From Pseudomonas sp. KU26590 (GTDB lineage: Bacteria > Pseudomonadota > Gammaproteobacteria > Pseudomonadales > Pseudomonadaceae), in NCBI RefSeq assembly GCF_026153515.1, contig NZ_CP110644.1, positions 3,997,501 through 4,061,500 on the forward strand: 64,000 bases of DNA, read 5' to 3'. The translations under genes were made by a program, and so were the position numbers. Every line of letters starts with the position of its first letter. Position 1 is the first letter of the stretch. This document shows, in pieces, positions 56,901 through 64,000 of the stretch. The notes below the pieces were generated by a model. The model was not told the origin of the DNA and did no database searches. It worked only from the letters and a program-made list of their open reading frames with translations.

Positions 56901-57281
56901 ATCACCTCGACCGCAGCCGGAATAGAAATTGCTGCACAGGAAGGTATTTTGCTGACCAGCGGTGGCGGCTATATTCGCATCAAGGACGGCAACATCGAGA
57001 TCCATGCGCCAGGGACAATTGATGTCAAAGGGGCTAAGAAGACGTTTAGCGGGCCGACCAGTCTGTCGCACAGTTACAACGAAATGCCCAAGACCGACTT
57101 TGCGGACCCTTATGTGGTTCGCAAACAGAGCACTGGAGAACCTGCTGCTGGTATGAAAGTCGAAGTGACCCGCGCAGATGGGAGTGTCATGCAGTACGTT
57201 TCTGATGCCGCTGGCAAGATACCGCTTCAGCAAAGTCAGATTGCAGAATTCGTAAAAATCAAAGTGCTGGGAGAGGCGTAA
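54573..57281 (+). CDS. vgrG: VgrG spike protein 2
   Basis: The protein has 902 residues, almost the same as VgrG1 and VgrG3 through the gp27, gp5 and DUF2345-type regions. After GAKKTFSGP the tail of about 75 residues is specific to this copy (DPYVVRKQSTGEPAAGMKVE, then ADGSVMQYVSDAAGKIPL) and looks like a transthyretin-type adaptor domain. It is followed 54 bases later by the lipase that it presumably delivers. An AAGGGAGC-type site precedes the ATG. Confidence 0.96.
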   Translation: MDLTFGTALSQSGRLLQLTTPLGEHQLQALRVHGVERIGRVPRYTLDVVVQDTEYDPEKLIGQPVSLAILCDDGSPAQRHGLVESVRYLGNDGGLHDWQLVFAPWFSLLEYRLDCRIWQDKNLPTILEAVFSLYEQAKGNYRLDLRREYAPLSYVTQFNESDANFVQRWCEQEGLFWYVEHTADKHCIVFTDTVDTLPALAPQSIRFHTQNATEKQDGITQWSSGSQLLSGKLHWRSVDYLAHGQPRETVMPALQAASAPQALERYEYQGQYGWQKQDRGEWLSRVQIEQRESQARRVQGQSGVRQMEAGRWFDLTQHPLYERKAAEERQFLLIEVEIFAESNLPLAKERREVPGSLAALFRTVRPEPSGIGVVNKVADTLGVGSHGFFLNRFEGQLHSVPFRSPAEHFKPNNPGPQTAVVVTPNGHEVFTDTLNRVCVRFHWDRLSQDGELGSCWLRMMQPSSGPDWGSVHVPRAGEEVVITFLDNDIDRPLVMGQVYGGHKPAWHSSGLMAGYKSKEVGGGGFNQWVMDDSTGQVRTQIHSSHGHTQLNLGYLIDQRGNNRGGLRGTGFELRTDAYGALRAQQGLYLSTWKRSGAQGAQIDASEAQQQLKNSEQRVKTLSDTAQQHNALPMQEGLDSLTQLNSDADVTYGSDDGTPSQGPGEQQRNGGDTAWAIRSGGRGKTPGYQQPLLIASSPADIATATPKSTHLHSGKHLTLSTGEDVSIASGKSLLASVAQSISLFAQNAGAKLFAAKGKIELQAQSDAMELTAQQGVKITSTAAGIEIAAQEGILLTSGGGYIRIKDGNIEIHAPGTIDVKGAKKTFSGPTSLSHSYNEMPKTDFADPYVVRKQSTGEPAAGMKVEVTRADGSVMQYVSDAAGKIPLQQSQIAEFVKIKVLGEA

Positions 57282-57335
57282 TGCTTGACTCCTCTTTCTT
57301 CGTAACCCAGACAGACCAACGCATGGAGGCTAACC

Positions 57336-59027
57336 ATGGGAAATAACAGTTCACCCCCAACTGATAATACGCTCCATCTGCCTCAGGAACATGATGCAGA
57401 TGGCGAGCTAATGGCAACGACGACCATGTCACGGTCAAACGATCCGGTTGAGAAATCTATTCCGTGTAAAAGCGGGAAGGTTGTGCCCATTATCTTCATA
57501 CCTGGAGTGATGGGTACTAATTTGATGAATATGAAGACCAGAAAGCCAGTGTGGGTGGCACCGAATGTTGACGGTATTTTTCCTGTTATCAAAACGTTAG
57601 GCTTGTTACTTGGAAGCGTGTTCAAGTCAGCAAAGCAACGCCAAGCCGAGTTAGACTCTACGCCGGGCGCGGTTGGCGTTTATGAAGATGGTGAAGTTGA
57701 TGGCGGCGAAAGTGGCTTAACTGAAGATGAATTACGTACCCGTAAGTGGGGTTCAATCATGCGAACCTCATATCATCCGATCATTAATGAAATGCAACGT
57801 CAGATGAACAACATCATGATAGAGCGAGTACTTCAGGGTGAATGGAAGGCTCGTGTTGAGCAAGCACCGTCGGAATGGGGAGACTGGGAAGAAAACCCAA
57901 GTCTCTCCCAATTGGGAGACGCAAGCGGTTTAAAGGCTGCTGCAGATGTGCAATATGAAGTTTGGCCAGCAGGTTACAACTGGCTACAATCCAACGAACT
58001 CTCGGCAGGAGATATAATCAAGTATATAGAAAATACTGTTATACCTCACTACTCTGGAAAAGCAGAAAAGGTGTTGATTGTCACCCACTCCATGGGTGGA
58101 CTTGTTGCAAGAGCGATGGTCGCCTGCCATGGCTACAGTAATATATATGGTATTGTACATGGGGCAATGCCTGCCACAGGTGCGCCAGCTAGTTATAAGC
58201 GTGTACGGGCCGGCTTTGAGGCGCTCGCAGAGAAAAAAATACTAGGCCGTGATGCCGCCGATGCCGTAGCAGTTATGGCATTTGCTCAGGGGCTTATGGA
58301 ACTACTACCGTCTAGAGATTATAACGATGCGCAACCGTGGTTGTTTGTACGAGAACAATCAACTGGAAAAAAAGAGTTAAACCTACCTAAAAAATGCCCC
58401 TACGAAGAAATTTACAAGTCTACACAATGGTGGGCATTGATCCCAGAGAGCAATGATAATTTATTCGACCCAGCGGGCCTTGTTGAAACTAGCGGAGAAG
58501 ATGACGGCGACTTACACAGCAAAGGTAACTCCTTACGCGATAAGTTTTATGACATAATAAATTCAGTAAAAGACGTTCACAAACTGCTTGAATCAAAGTA
58601 CCATGAAAAAACTTACGTTCATTATTGCGCCGAGGCTAAGTCAGAAGACTTTTTTACTTGGGGCGGCATAGAATGGACCACTAAGAACCTAAATGACGTA
58701 GACCTTGAGTCTGCTAAACTAACTAGCGATAATCTTGATGCTCACATTCAACTAAATGGGAAACTTCAGCTTATCGTCGGTGAAAAAACTCATGCTGGGG
58801 ACGGCACTGTGCCGGTGTACTCTGCTTCGGCTCCTAGAGGAAAGCCAGGAGTACTTGGCGCATTCGCTCACGGCAAGAATGCCAGCCTTCTAAATAGTTA
58901 TTGCAAAGAAGGAAAATTTAATAATACAACCGGCTATGTTCACCAAGGTGCCTATACTGACAAAGCAGGAAGAACCCTCTATTCTACTCTGTACAGCTTA
59001 GTCAGGTTATCTGAAAAAATATATTGA
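57336..59027 (+). CDS. T6SS lipase effector, Tle4-like
   Basis: The protein has 563 residues with an alpha/beta-hydrolase fold: an early oxyanion strand IIFIPGVMGTNLM and the nucleophile elbow VTHSMGGLVAR with Ser252 (THSMG, so the first Gly of GxSxG is Thr). A later GDGTVPVYS carries a likely catalytic Asp and AHGKN a likely His. Tle4 (TplE) of P. aeruginosa is the nearest group I can name. It has no signal peptide, consistent with spike delivery, and would attack phospholipids in the target periplasm. An immunity candidate starts directly after it. Confidence 0.87.
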   Translation: MGNNSSPPTDNTLHLPQEHDADGELMATTTMSRSNDPVEKSIPCKSGKVVPIIFIPGVMGTNLMNMKTRKPVWVAPNVDGIFPVIKTLGLLLGSVFKSAKQRQAELDSTPGAVGVYEDGEVDGGESGLTEDELRTRKWGSIMRTSYHPIINEMQRQMNNIMIERVLQGEWKARVEQAPSEWGDWEENPSLSQLGDASGLKAAADVQYEVWPAGYNWLQSNELSAGDIIKYIENTVIPHYSGKAEKVLIVTHSMGGLVARAMVACHGYSNIYGIVHGAMPATGAPASYKRVRAGFEALAEKKILGRDAADAVAVMAFAQGLMELLPSRDYNDAQPWLFVREQSTGKKELNLPKKCPYEEIYKSTQWWALIPESNDNLFDPAGLVETSGEDDGDLHSKGNSLRDKFYDIINSVKDVHKLLESKYHEKTYVHYCAEAKSEDFFTWGGIEWTTKNLNDVDLESAKLTSDNLDAHIQLNGKLQLIVGEKTHAGDGTVPVYSASAPRGKPGVLGAFAHGKNASLLNSYCKEGKFNNTTGYVHQGAYTDKAGRTLYSTLYSLVRLSEKIY

Positions 59028-59037
59028 GATGATCAAC

Positions 59038-60021
59038 ATGAAAAAAAAATCCTTTCAAATACTAAACTTATTTTGTATTTTAGCTTTTGCCCTAACTCAA
59101 AATCAAGCTGCTTTGGCCAATCCAGTAGAAGGTGACTTTATGACTCCATGGACCACAAATTATTTTGGCAGATTCAAAATAGATTTACCCAGCAACTCCG
59201 ACATCTTGACAGACTATAAAATCTTTAATGAAAAAATTAAGTTGATCAGCAAAAACGGAAAAAAGGATATCAACTACAACATAGAAAAAAACATAATCGA
59301 CTTAAAAGATGATTTAGTCCGCGGCAAATCCACTGTATACGAGAAAACTATCCCTCTTAGCAATGGCAGCGCTCTTGTTCTGTCTAAGCGCCAAGAGTAC
59401 TACACACTAAACGTTTATTTGCTGACTACTAAAAACACTCTTTATAACATGACCGCAACTGCCATATCTGCAGAAAATCTCGAGAGTGCTATCGAAAAAA
59501 TTCGAAAACTCAGTGATGCTATTTTTTTTAGAAGACCTCAAGATGCACCAGCGCCTGGTGCGTTCGCATTGGAGGCGGGTTACACTACTTTACCAAACAC
59601 CTATGCAAAAGAAACAATTTATATGGGAGCACAGATAGCAGGACATCCCGGCACATATGTAAGCTTATTAACACAGCGCATAGCCAAAAAAGAAGACGGA
59701 TTGATACAGCGTTTTGAAAACCCGCAAAATAGCGCACTCTCCAAAGAACTGAAAGCATTGGCGAGCATAACTAAAACACTCAGAAAAAAGGAAAGAATGA
59801 TAGGCAATATCAAAGCCGAGGAAGTTGCAGTTAAGGCGTTAACCGATGGAAAAACGTTTTACAATTTCCAAGTTGAATACCAGGGAACTTTGAAATCTAA
59901 TACTGAACCCTATATAGCTTTAGAATTAGGTACTCACGAAAAGGGCAGTGATTTCAAGTCAGACGATGAAGCGTTGGCTTTTTGGGATAAGTTAGTAGAC
60001 AGTTTGAAACCACTGCCCTGA
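59038..60021 (+). CDS. Tli4-like immunity protein for the lipase
   Basis: The protein has 327 residues with a cleavable signal peptide (about residues 1-26, ending QAALAN). It reads TNYFGRFKIDLPSNSDILTD and later YMGAQIAGHPGTYVSLL, and ends with AFWDKLVDSLKPLP; the general plan is that of Tli4 proteins. The ATG at 59038 is preferred to 59029 because the broken homologue at 52577 begins at the same place and GAG lies nine bases upstream. It starts ten bases after the lipase stop. Periplasmic location fits protection against a lipase. Confidence 0.8.
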   Translation: MKKKSFQILNLFCILAFALTQNQAALANPVEGDFMTPWTTNYFGRFKIDLPSNSDILTDYKIFNEKIKLISKNGKKDINYNIEKNIIDLKDDLVRGKSTVYEKTIPLSNGSALVLSKRQEYYTLNVYLLTTKNTLYNMTATAISAENLESAIEKIRKLSDAIFFRRPQDAPAPGAFALEAGYTTLPNTYAKETIYMGAQIAGHPGTYVSLLTQRIAKKEDGLIQRFENPQNSALSKELKALASITKTLRKKERMIGNIKAEEVAVKALTDGKTFYNFQVEYQGTLKSNTEPYIALELGTHEKGSDFKSDDEALAFWDKLVDSLKPLP

Positions 60022-60162
60022 TCCAGTTATCTCGACCTTAAGCCATTGTAAGTGTAGATAGCAGCTTATGCGAAGCAATCAAATGCCTGACGTTGTAGCT
60101 TACCTACTTATCGACCCGATTAATCGATACAGCTTTTCACGATCGATACCAATAAAAATATT

Positions 60163-63045
60163 AGACAATTAATTTACGGAGAAAAACAATGATAACAGTC
60201 GCTCTTTTCGCAGCTGCGTTGTTTGGAATAGCTTATGTGGCAACCGTAATTTTTCGTATTGTCAATGCGGATGCCAAAGGAGGCATTTCAAACATTCTCA
60301 CCTGCACTACTTTATTTAAAATGTCACTCTCATTTTTGGCGGTAGGTATAACATCGGGAGCTATTTTTTTAGGCGGATCTGCCAGCGGCATTAGCGGATC
60401 AGGAGGCAGCACAGAAAACCAACAACTCCTTGATACAGCATCACATATTAGTGAATTCTGTCTATACGCAAGTTTAGCTTTAGCCATAGCGGCGCTGATC
60501 AGTTATGCCCATAAGAAAAATTTTCTATAGATGAGTCAATCAGGATAGTGGGCTTACTCGCCTAATACACGGCCATTACCCATTATCTTGCCATTGACAT
60601 TGCCTTTTTATCCAGACCATTTGGCCACTAAGGCAGATTCGCGCGTAAAAAAACTTGAGCGGTTGCCTCGGCCGCGTCAAAGTTACGCGGATATATCCAG
60701 AGTAAAGGAGCTACATCATGGATCTGACCTTCGGCACCGCCCTCAGCCAGAGCGGACGCTTGCTGCAACTCACCACGCCGCTGGGCGAGCATCAGCTCCA
60801 GGCCCTGCGCGTGCACGGGGTCGAGCGCATCGGGCGCGTGCCTCGCTACACCCTCGACGTGGTGGTGCAGGACACCGAATACGATCCTGAAAAACTCATC
60901 GGCCAGCCCGTCAGCCTGGCCATTCTCTGCGATGACGGTTCTCCCGCGCAGCGCCATGGCCTGGTCGAGAGCGTGCGTTATCTGGGTAATGACGGCGGCC
61001 TGCACGACTGGCAACTGGTCTTCGCCCCCTGGTTCAGCCTGCTTGAATACCGCCTCGACTGCCGCATCTGGCAGGACAAGAACCTGCCGACGATTCTGGA
61101 AGCCGTTTTCTCACTGTATGAACAGGCCAAGGGCAACTACCGCCTGGACCTGCGTCGTGAATACGCCCCGCTTTCCTACGTCACCCAGTTCAATGAGAGC
61201 GATGCCAACTTCGTGCAGCGCTGGTGCGAACAGGAAGGCATTTTCTGGTACATCGAACACACCGCGGACAAGCATTGCATTGTCTTCACTGACACCGTCG
61301 ATACCCTGCCCGCGCTGGCGCCGCAGAGCATTCGCTTTCATACCCAGAACGTCACCGAAAAACAGGACGGCATTACCCAATGGAGCAGCGGCTCACAACT
61401 GTTGAGTGGCAAGCTGCACTGGCGCAGTGTCGATTACCTGGCCCACGGCCAGCCGCGGGAGACCGTGATGCCTGCCTTGCAGGCCGCTTCGGCACCGCAG
61501 GCGCTGGAGCGTTACGAGTATCAGGGCCAGTACGGCTGGCAGAAACAGGATCGCGGCGAATGGCTGAGCCGGGTACAGATCGAGCAGCGTGAGTCGCAGG
61601 CTCGTCGCGTGCAAGGTCAAAGCGGCGTGCGGCAGATGGAAGCCGGACGCTGGTTTGAGCTGACCCAGCATCCGCTGTACGAACGCAAGGCGGCTGAAGA
61701 GCGTCAGTTCCTGCTGATCGAAGTCGAGATCTTCGCCGAGAGCAACCTGCCGCTGGCCAAGGAGAGACGCGAAGTGCCGGGCAGTCTGGCGGCGCTGTTC
61801 AGAACTGTTCGTCCTGAGCCTTCAGGAATTGGGGTCGTGAACAAGGTAGCGGACACCTTGGGCGTGGGCAGTCATGGTTTCTTCCTCAACCGCTTCGAAG
61901 GCCAGTTGCACAGCGTGCCGTTTCGCAGCCCCGCTGAGCATTTCAAGCCGAATAATCCCGGCCCGCAGACCGCCGTGGTAGTCACACCCAACGGTCATGA
62001 GGTGTTTACAGACACTCTGAACCGGGTCTGCGTACGCTTCCACTGGGACCGCCTGTCTCAGGATGGCGAGTTGGGCTCATGCTGGCTGCGCATGATGCAA
62101 CCGAGCAGCGGCCCGGACTGGGGCAGTGTGCATGTGCCGCGTGCCGGTGAAGAGGTGGTCATCACCTTCCTGGATAACGACATTGATCGGCCACTGGTCA
62201 TGGGCCAGGTCTACGGCGGTCATAAGCCGGCCTGGCACTCCAGCGGGCTGATGGCCGGTTACAAGAGCAAGGAAGTCGGCGGCGGTGGCTTCAACCAGTG
62301 GGTGATGGACGACTCAACCGGACAGGTCCGTACCCAGATCCACAGCAGCCACGGGCATACGCAGCTTAACCTTGGTTACCTGATCGACCAGCGAGGTAAC
62401 AACCGGGGTGGCTTGCGCGGCACGGGTTTCGAGTTACGCACCGATGCCTACGGCGCACTGCGCGCTCAGCAAGGTCTTTACCTCAGCACCTGGAAACGCA
62501 GCGGAGCCCAGGGCGCACAGATCGATGCCAGCGAAGCGCAGCAACAACTGAAAAACAGCGAGCAGCGCGTCAAGACCTTGTCCGACACCGCGCAACAGCA
62601 CAATGCCCTACCCATGCAGGAAGGCCTGGACAGCCTGACCCAGCTCAACAGCGACGCCGATGTGACCTACGGCAGCGACGACGGCACCCCGAGCCAGGGC
62701 CCCGGCGAACAACAACGCAACGGCGGCGACACCGCCTGGGCAATACGCAGCGGCGGACGCGGCAAGACACCGGGTTACCAGCAACCTCTGCTGATCGCCT
62801 CCTCCCCTGCCGATATCGCCACCGCCACGCCGAAAAGCACCCACCTGCACAGCGGCAAACACCTGACCCTGAGCACCGGCGAAGACGTAAGCATCGCCAG
62901 CGGTAAATCCTTGCTGGCCAGCGTGGCGCAAAGCATCAGCCTGTTTGCACAGAACGCGGGGGCCAAACTGTTTGCGGCAAAGGGCAAGATCGAGTTGCAG
63001 GCGCAGAGTGATGCGATGGAGCTGACCGCGCAGCAGGGCATGAAA
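60163..63045 (+). repeat. duplicated block, copy B (small membrane gene, leader, vgrG3)
   Basis: This is the partner of the block at 54019-56900. Similarity drops near 63,045, where VgrG3 acquires its own tail sequence. Confidence 0.9.
60189..60530 (+). CDS. small membrane protein of the vgrG cassettes (copy 3)
   Basis: The protein has 113 residues and differs from copy 2 at about a dozen positions, mostly in the first helix (MITVALFAAALFGIAYVATV). The Gly/Ser loop GSASGISGSGGSTEN and the last helix are unchanged. It follows the immunity gene by 167 bases and precedes vgrG3 by 187 bases. Function is unknown. Confidence 0.85.
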   Translation: MITVALFAAALFGIAYVATVIFRIVNADAKGGISNILTCTTLFKMSLSFLAVGITSGAIFLGGSASGISGSGGSTENQQLLDTASHISEFCLYASLALAIAALISYAHKKNFL

Positions 63046-63483
63046 ATCACCTCCCTTGCACAGTTAGTAGAAATGTCTGCACAGAAGGAAATTTTGCTGA
63101 CCAGTGGCGGCGCTTATATCAGGATCATACGCGGCAATATCGAGGTGCATGCGCCAGGCACAATAGACATCAAAGGTGCCAAAAAGACCCTCAGCGGTCC
63201 CGCAAGCATGGACTACGCAAATAAGGAGCTTCCCATCGCAGTGCCCGCAGGGCTGTATGACGAGCAAAATCGCCTCATGACCACCCACGGTGTACCGCTT
63301 GAGGATGTCGCGGTCGAGGTTGATATTCCTGACGAAGGCAAGAAAATATTTTTTACCGACCAAGACGGTAATATTCCACGGATTTTTAGCGACAAGCCTG
63401 GTAATGGCAAGGTTACGCTTGTGCCTGACGAGTTGGTCGTGCCCGCGGGATCGGACGAATATTCTCCGAGTAAAAAACCATGA
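60718..63483 (+). CDS. vgrG: VgrG spike protein 3
   Basis: The protein has 921 residues. It is like VgrG2 up to about residue 775, then diverges: LAQLVEMSAQKEILLTSGGA replaces the matching VgrG1/2 segment, and the last 100 residues (GLYDEQNRLMTTHGVPLEDV, later FFTDQDGNIPRIFSDKPG) are unique. The tail has a transthyretin-like pattern. The stop codon overlaps the next start (ATGA), so the following effector gene is its likely cargo even though it is now broken. Confidence 0.95.
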   Translation: MDLTFGTALSQSGRLLQLTTPLGEHQLQALRVHGVERIGRVPRYTLDVVVQDTEYDPEKLIGQPVSLAILCDDGSPAQRHGLVESVRYLGNDGGLHDWQLVFAPWFSLLEYRLDCRIWQDKNLPTILEAVFSLYEQAKGNYRLDLRREYAPLSYVTQFNESDANFVQRWCEQEGIFWYIEHTADKHCIVFTDTVDTLPALAPQSIRFHTQNVTEKQDGITQWSSGSQLLSGKLHWRSVDYLAHGQPRETVMPALQAASAPQALERYEYQGQYGWQKQDRGEWLSRVQIEQRESQARRVQGQSGVRQMEAGRWFELTQHPLYERKAAEERQFLLIEVEIFAESNLPLAKERREVPGSLAALFRTVRPEPSGIGVVNKVADTLGVGSHGFFLNRFEGQLHSVPFRSPAEHFKPNNPGPQTAVVVTPNGHEVFTDTLNRVCVRFHWDRLSQDGELGSCWLRMMQPSSGPDWGSVHVPRAGEEVVITFLDNDIDRPLVMGQVYGGHKPAWHSSGLMAGYKSKEVGGGGFNQWVMDDSTGQVRTQIHSSHGHTQLNLGYLIDQRGNNRGGLRGTGFELRTDAYGALRAQQGLYLSTWKRSGAQGAQIDASEAQQQLKNSEQRVKTLSDTAQQHNALPMQEGLDSLTQLNSDADVTYGSDDGTPSQGPGEQQRNGGDTAWAIRSGGRGKTPGYQQPLLIASSPADIATATPKSTHLHSGKHLTLSTGEDVSIASGKSLLASVAQSISLFAQNAGAKLFAAKGKIELQAQSDAMELTAQQGMKITSLAQLVEMSAQKEILLTSGGAYIRIIRGNIEVHAPGTIDIKGAKKTLSGPASMDYANKELPIAVPAGLYDEQNRLMTTHGVPLEDVAVEVDIPDEGKKIFFTDQDGNIPRIFSDKPGNGKVTLVPDELVVPAGSDEYSPSKKP

Positions 63484-64000
63484 AGAATGACTTTAAATTT
63501 AACACTCAGGCTTGCTCGATCAACGATCTGAACCCGAAGTGTAGACAGTTGTGGTCCATCGGTCAGCAAGTCGCCGTAAGGCGGTTGAGCGTACAGACAC
63601 GCGCACCTTATCAGCAACCACCCCGATACCAGTTGATAAGCGACTTCAGCACGCGCGCTGCGCGTATCGCAGGTAATTACGCCCGAATCTATCTTGAGCT
63701 TGAGCACAAAGGAAAACCTGAGTTAAAAGGGCGATTCTACTGGACCGGGTTGGCAGCATTCGCCAGCAAGCAGGTCATGTGTGCGCTGGACTATACGACC
63801 CACACTAAGATGAGGGCGGTTCCGTTAATGGACTTATCGATGGACTTGTCAAAATAGTTTTTAGGCATGGGGAATTTTGGCTTTTTCAAGATATTTTTGT
63901 TTGGTATTGGTTCTATATAAACCACCCCGAGCAGCTCTTTGAATGCATAGACAGTCGAAGCATTGGAGACTGTGAAGATAACTTTCAAGCAAGCTTTAAA
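63480..64000 (+). pseudogene. DUF2515-like effector, second copy, broken and cut by window edge
   Basis: The first 125 codons match the protein at 41122 (CSINDLNPKC, STRAARIAGNYARIYLE, FYWTGLAAFASKQVMCALDY). At 63855-63857 a TAG stands where the paralogue has a Gln codon, and the same frame continues as FLGMGNF. One base is then missing, and the adjacent frame continues as WLFQDIFVWYWFYINHPEQ to the window end. A nonsense change plus a one-base deletion inactivate it. The 12-base near-repeat ATGGACTTATCG/ATGGACTTGTCA just before the stop may mark a local duplication. Confidence 0.88.

Overview
The window looks like a Pseudomonas chromosome segment (fluorescens/syringae-type lineage; the species cannot be fixed from here). 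The evidence is GC-rich core genes, a Pseudomonas-style REP array near 17.0-17.5 kb, and a complete type VI secretion system (T6SS) locus with several VgrG cassettes.

Layout. 1-7.2 kb: signalling genes. A PAS-PAS-GGDEF protein (cut by the left edge) follows a CheB-CheR-PAS fusion on the minus strand, and a hybrid histidine kinase is divergent. 7.3-10.2 kb: a sugar-porter MFS transporter, a TrmK-like tRNA methyltransferase, a LysR-regulator remnant and a GNAT acetyltransferase. 10.25-13.9 kb: a TetR repressor, an old-yellow-enzyme reductase, an SDR, an NTF2-like protein and an SRPBCC protein. Identical 18-bp boxes precede the repressor and the reductase, so this resembles a nemR-nemA electrophile-response unit. 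13.96-15.37 kb: a complete IS256-family element. 15.4-17.0 kb: two tandem 86/87-codon paralogues, a frameshifted Tsi6-like immunity gene and an HD hydrolase. 17.0-18.75 kb: a 132-bp-period REP array, a hypothetical gene whose 3' end runs into it, and a long intergenic region.

18.75-39.96 kb: the T6SS core, all on the plus strand: unknown gene, tssB, tssC, tssE, tssF, tssG, tssH(clpV), tssJ, tssK, tssL, tssM, tagF, a TssM-like/OmpA fusion, hcp, tssA, PAAR. Many neighbours overlap by a few bases, which suggests one long transcription unit, with a probable attenuator after hcp. No Fha, PpkA or PppA gene is present although tagF is.

39.97-64 kb: cargo. Downstream of PAAR come a possible adaptor, a DUF2515-like putative effector and two paralogous lipoproteins (candidate immunity). 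Three vgrG cassettes follow. vgrG1 precedes a Tle5-like phospholipase D and a Sel1-repeat immunity candidate. vgrG2 precedes a Tle4-like lipase and a Tli4-like immunity candidate. vgrG3 precedes a broken second copy of the DUF2515-like gene. Between cassettes 1 and 2 lie a decayed lipase, two intact Tli4-like genes and one broken immunity gene. A small, Gly-rich, multi-helix membrane protein of unknown function recurs three times at cassette boundaries. The cargo region is AT-rich compared with the core and shows duplication, gene conversion and decay, as expected where effector-immunity modules are exchanged by recombination on conserved vgrG sequence.
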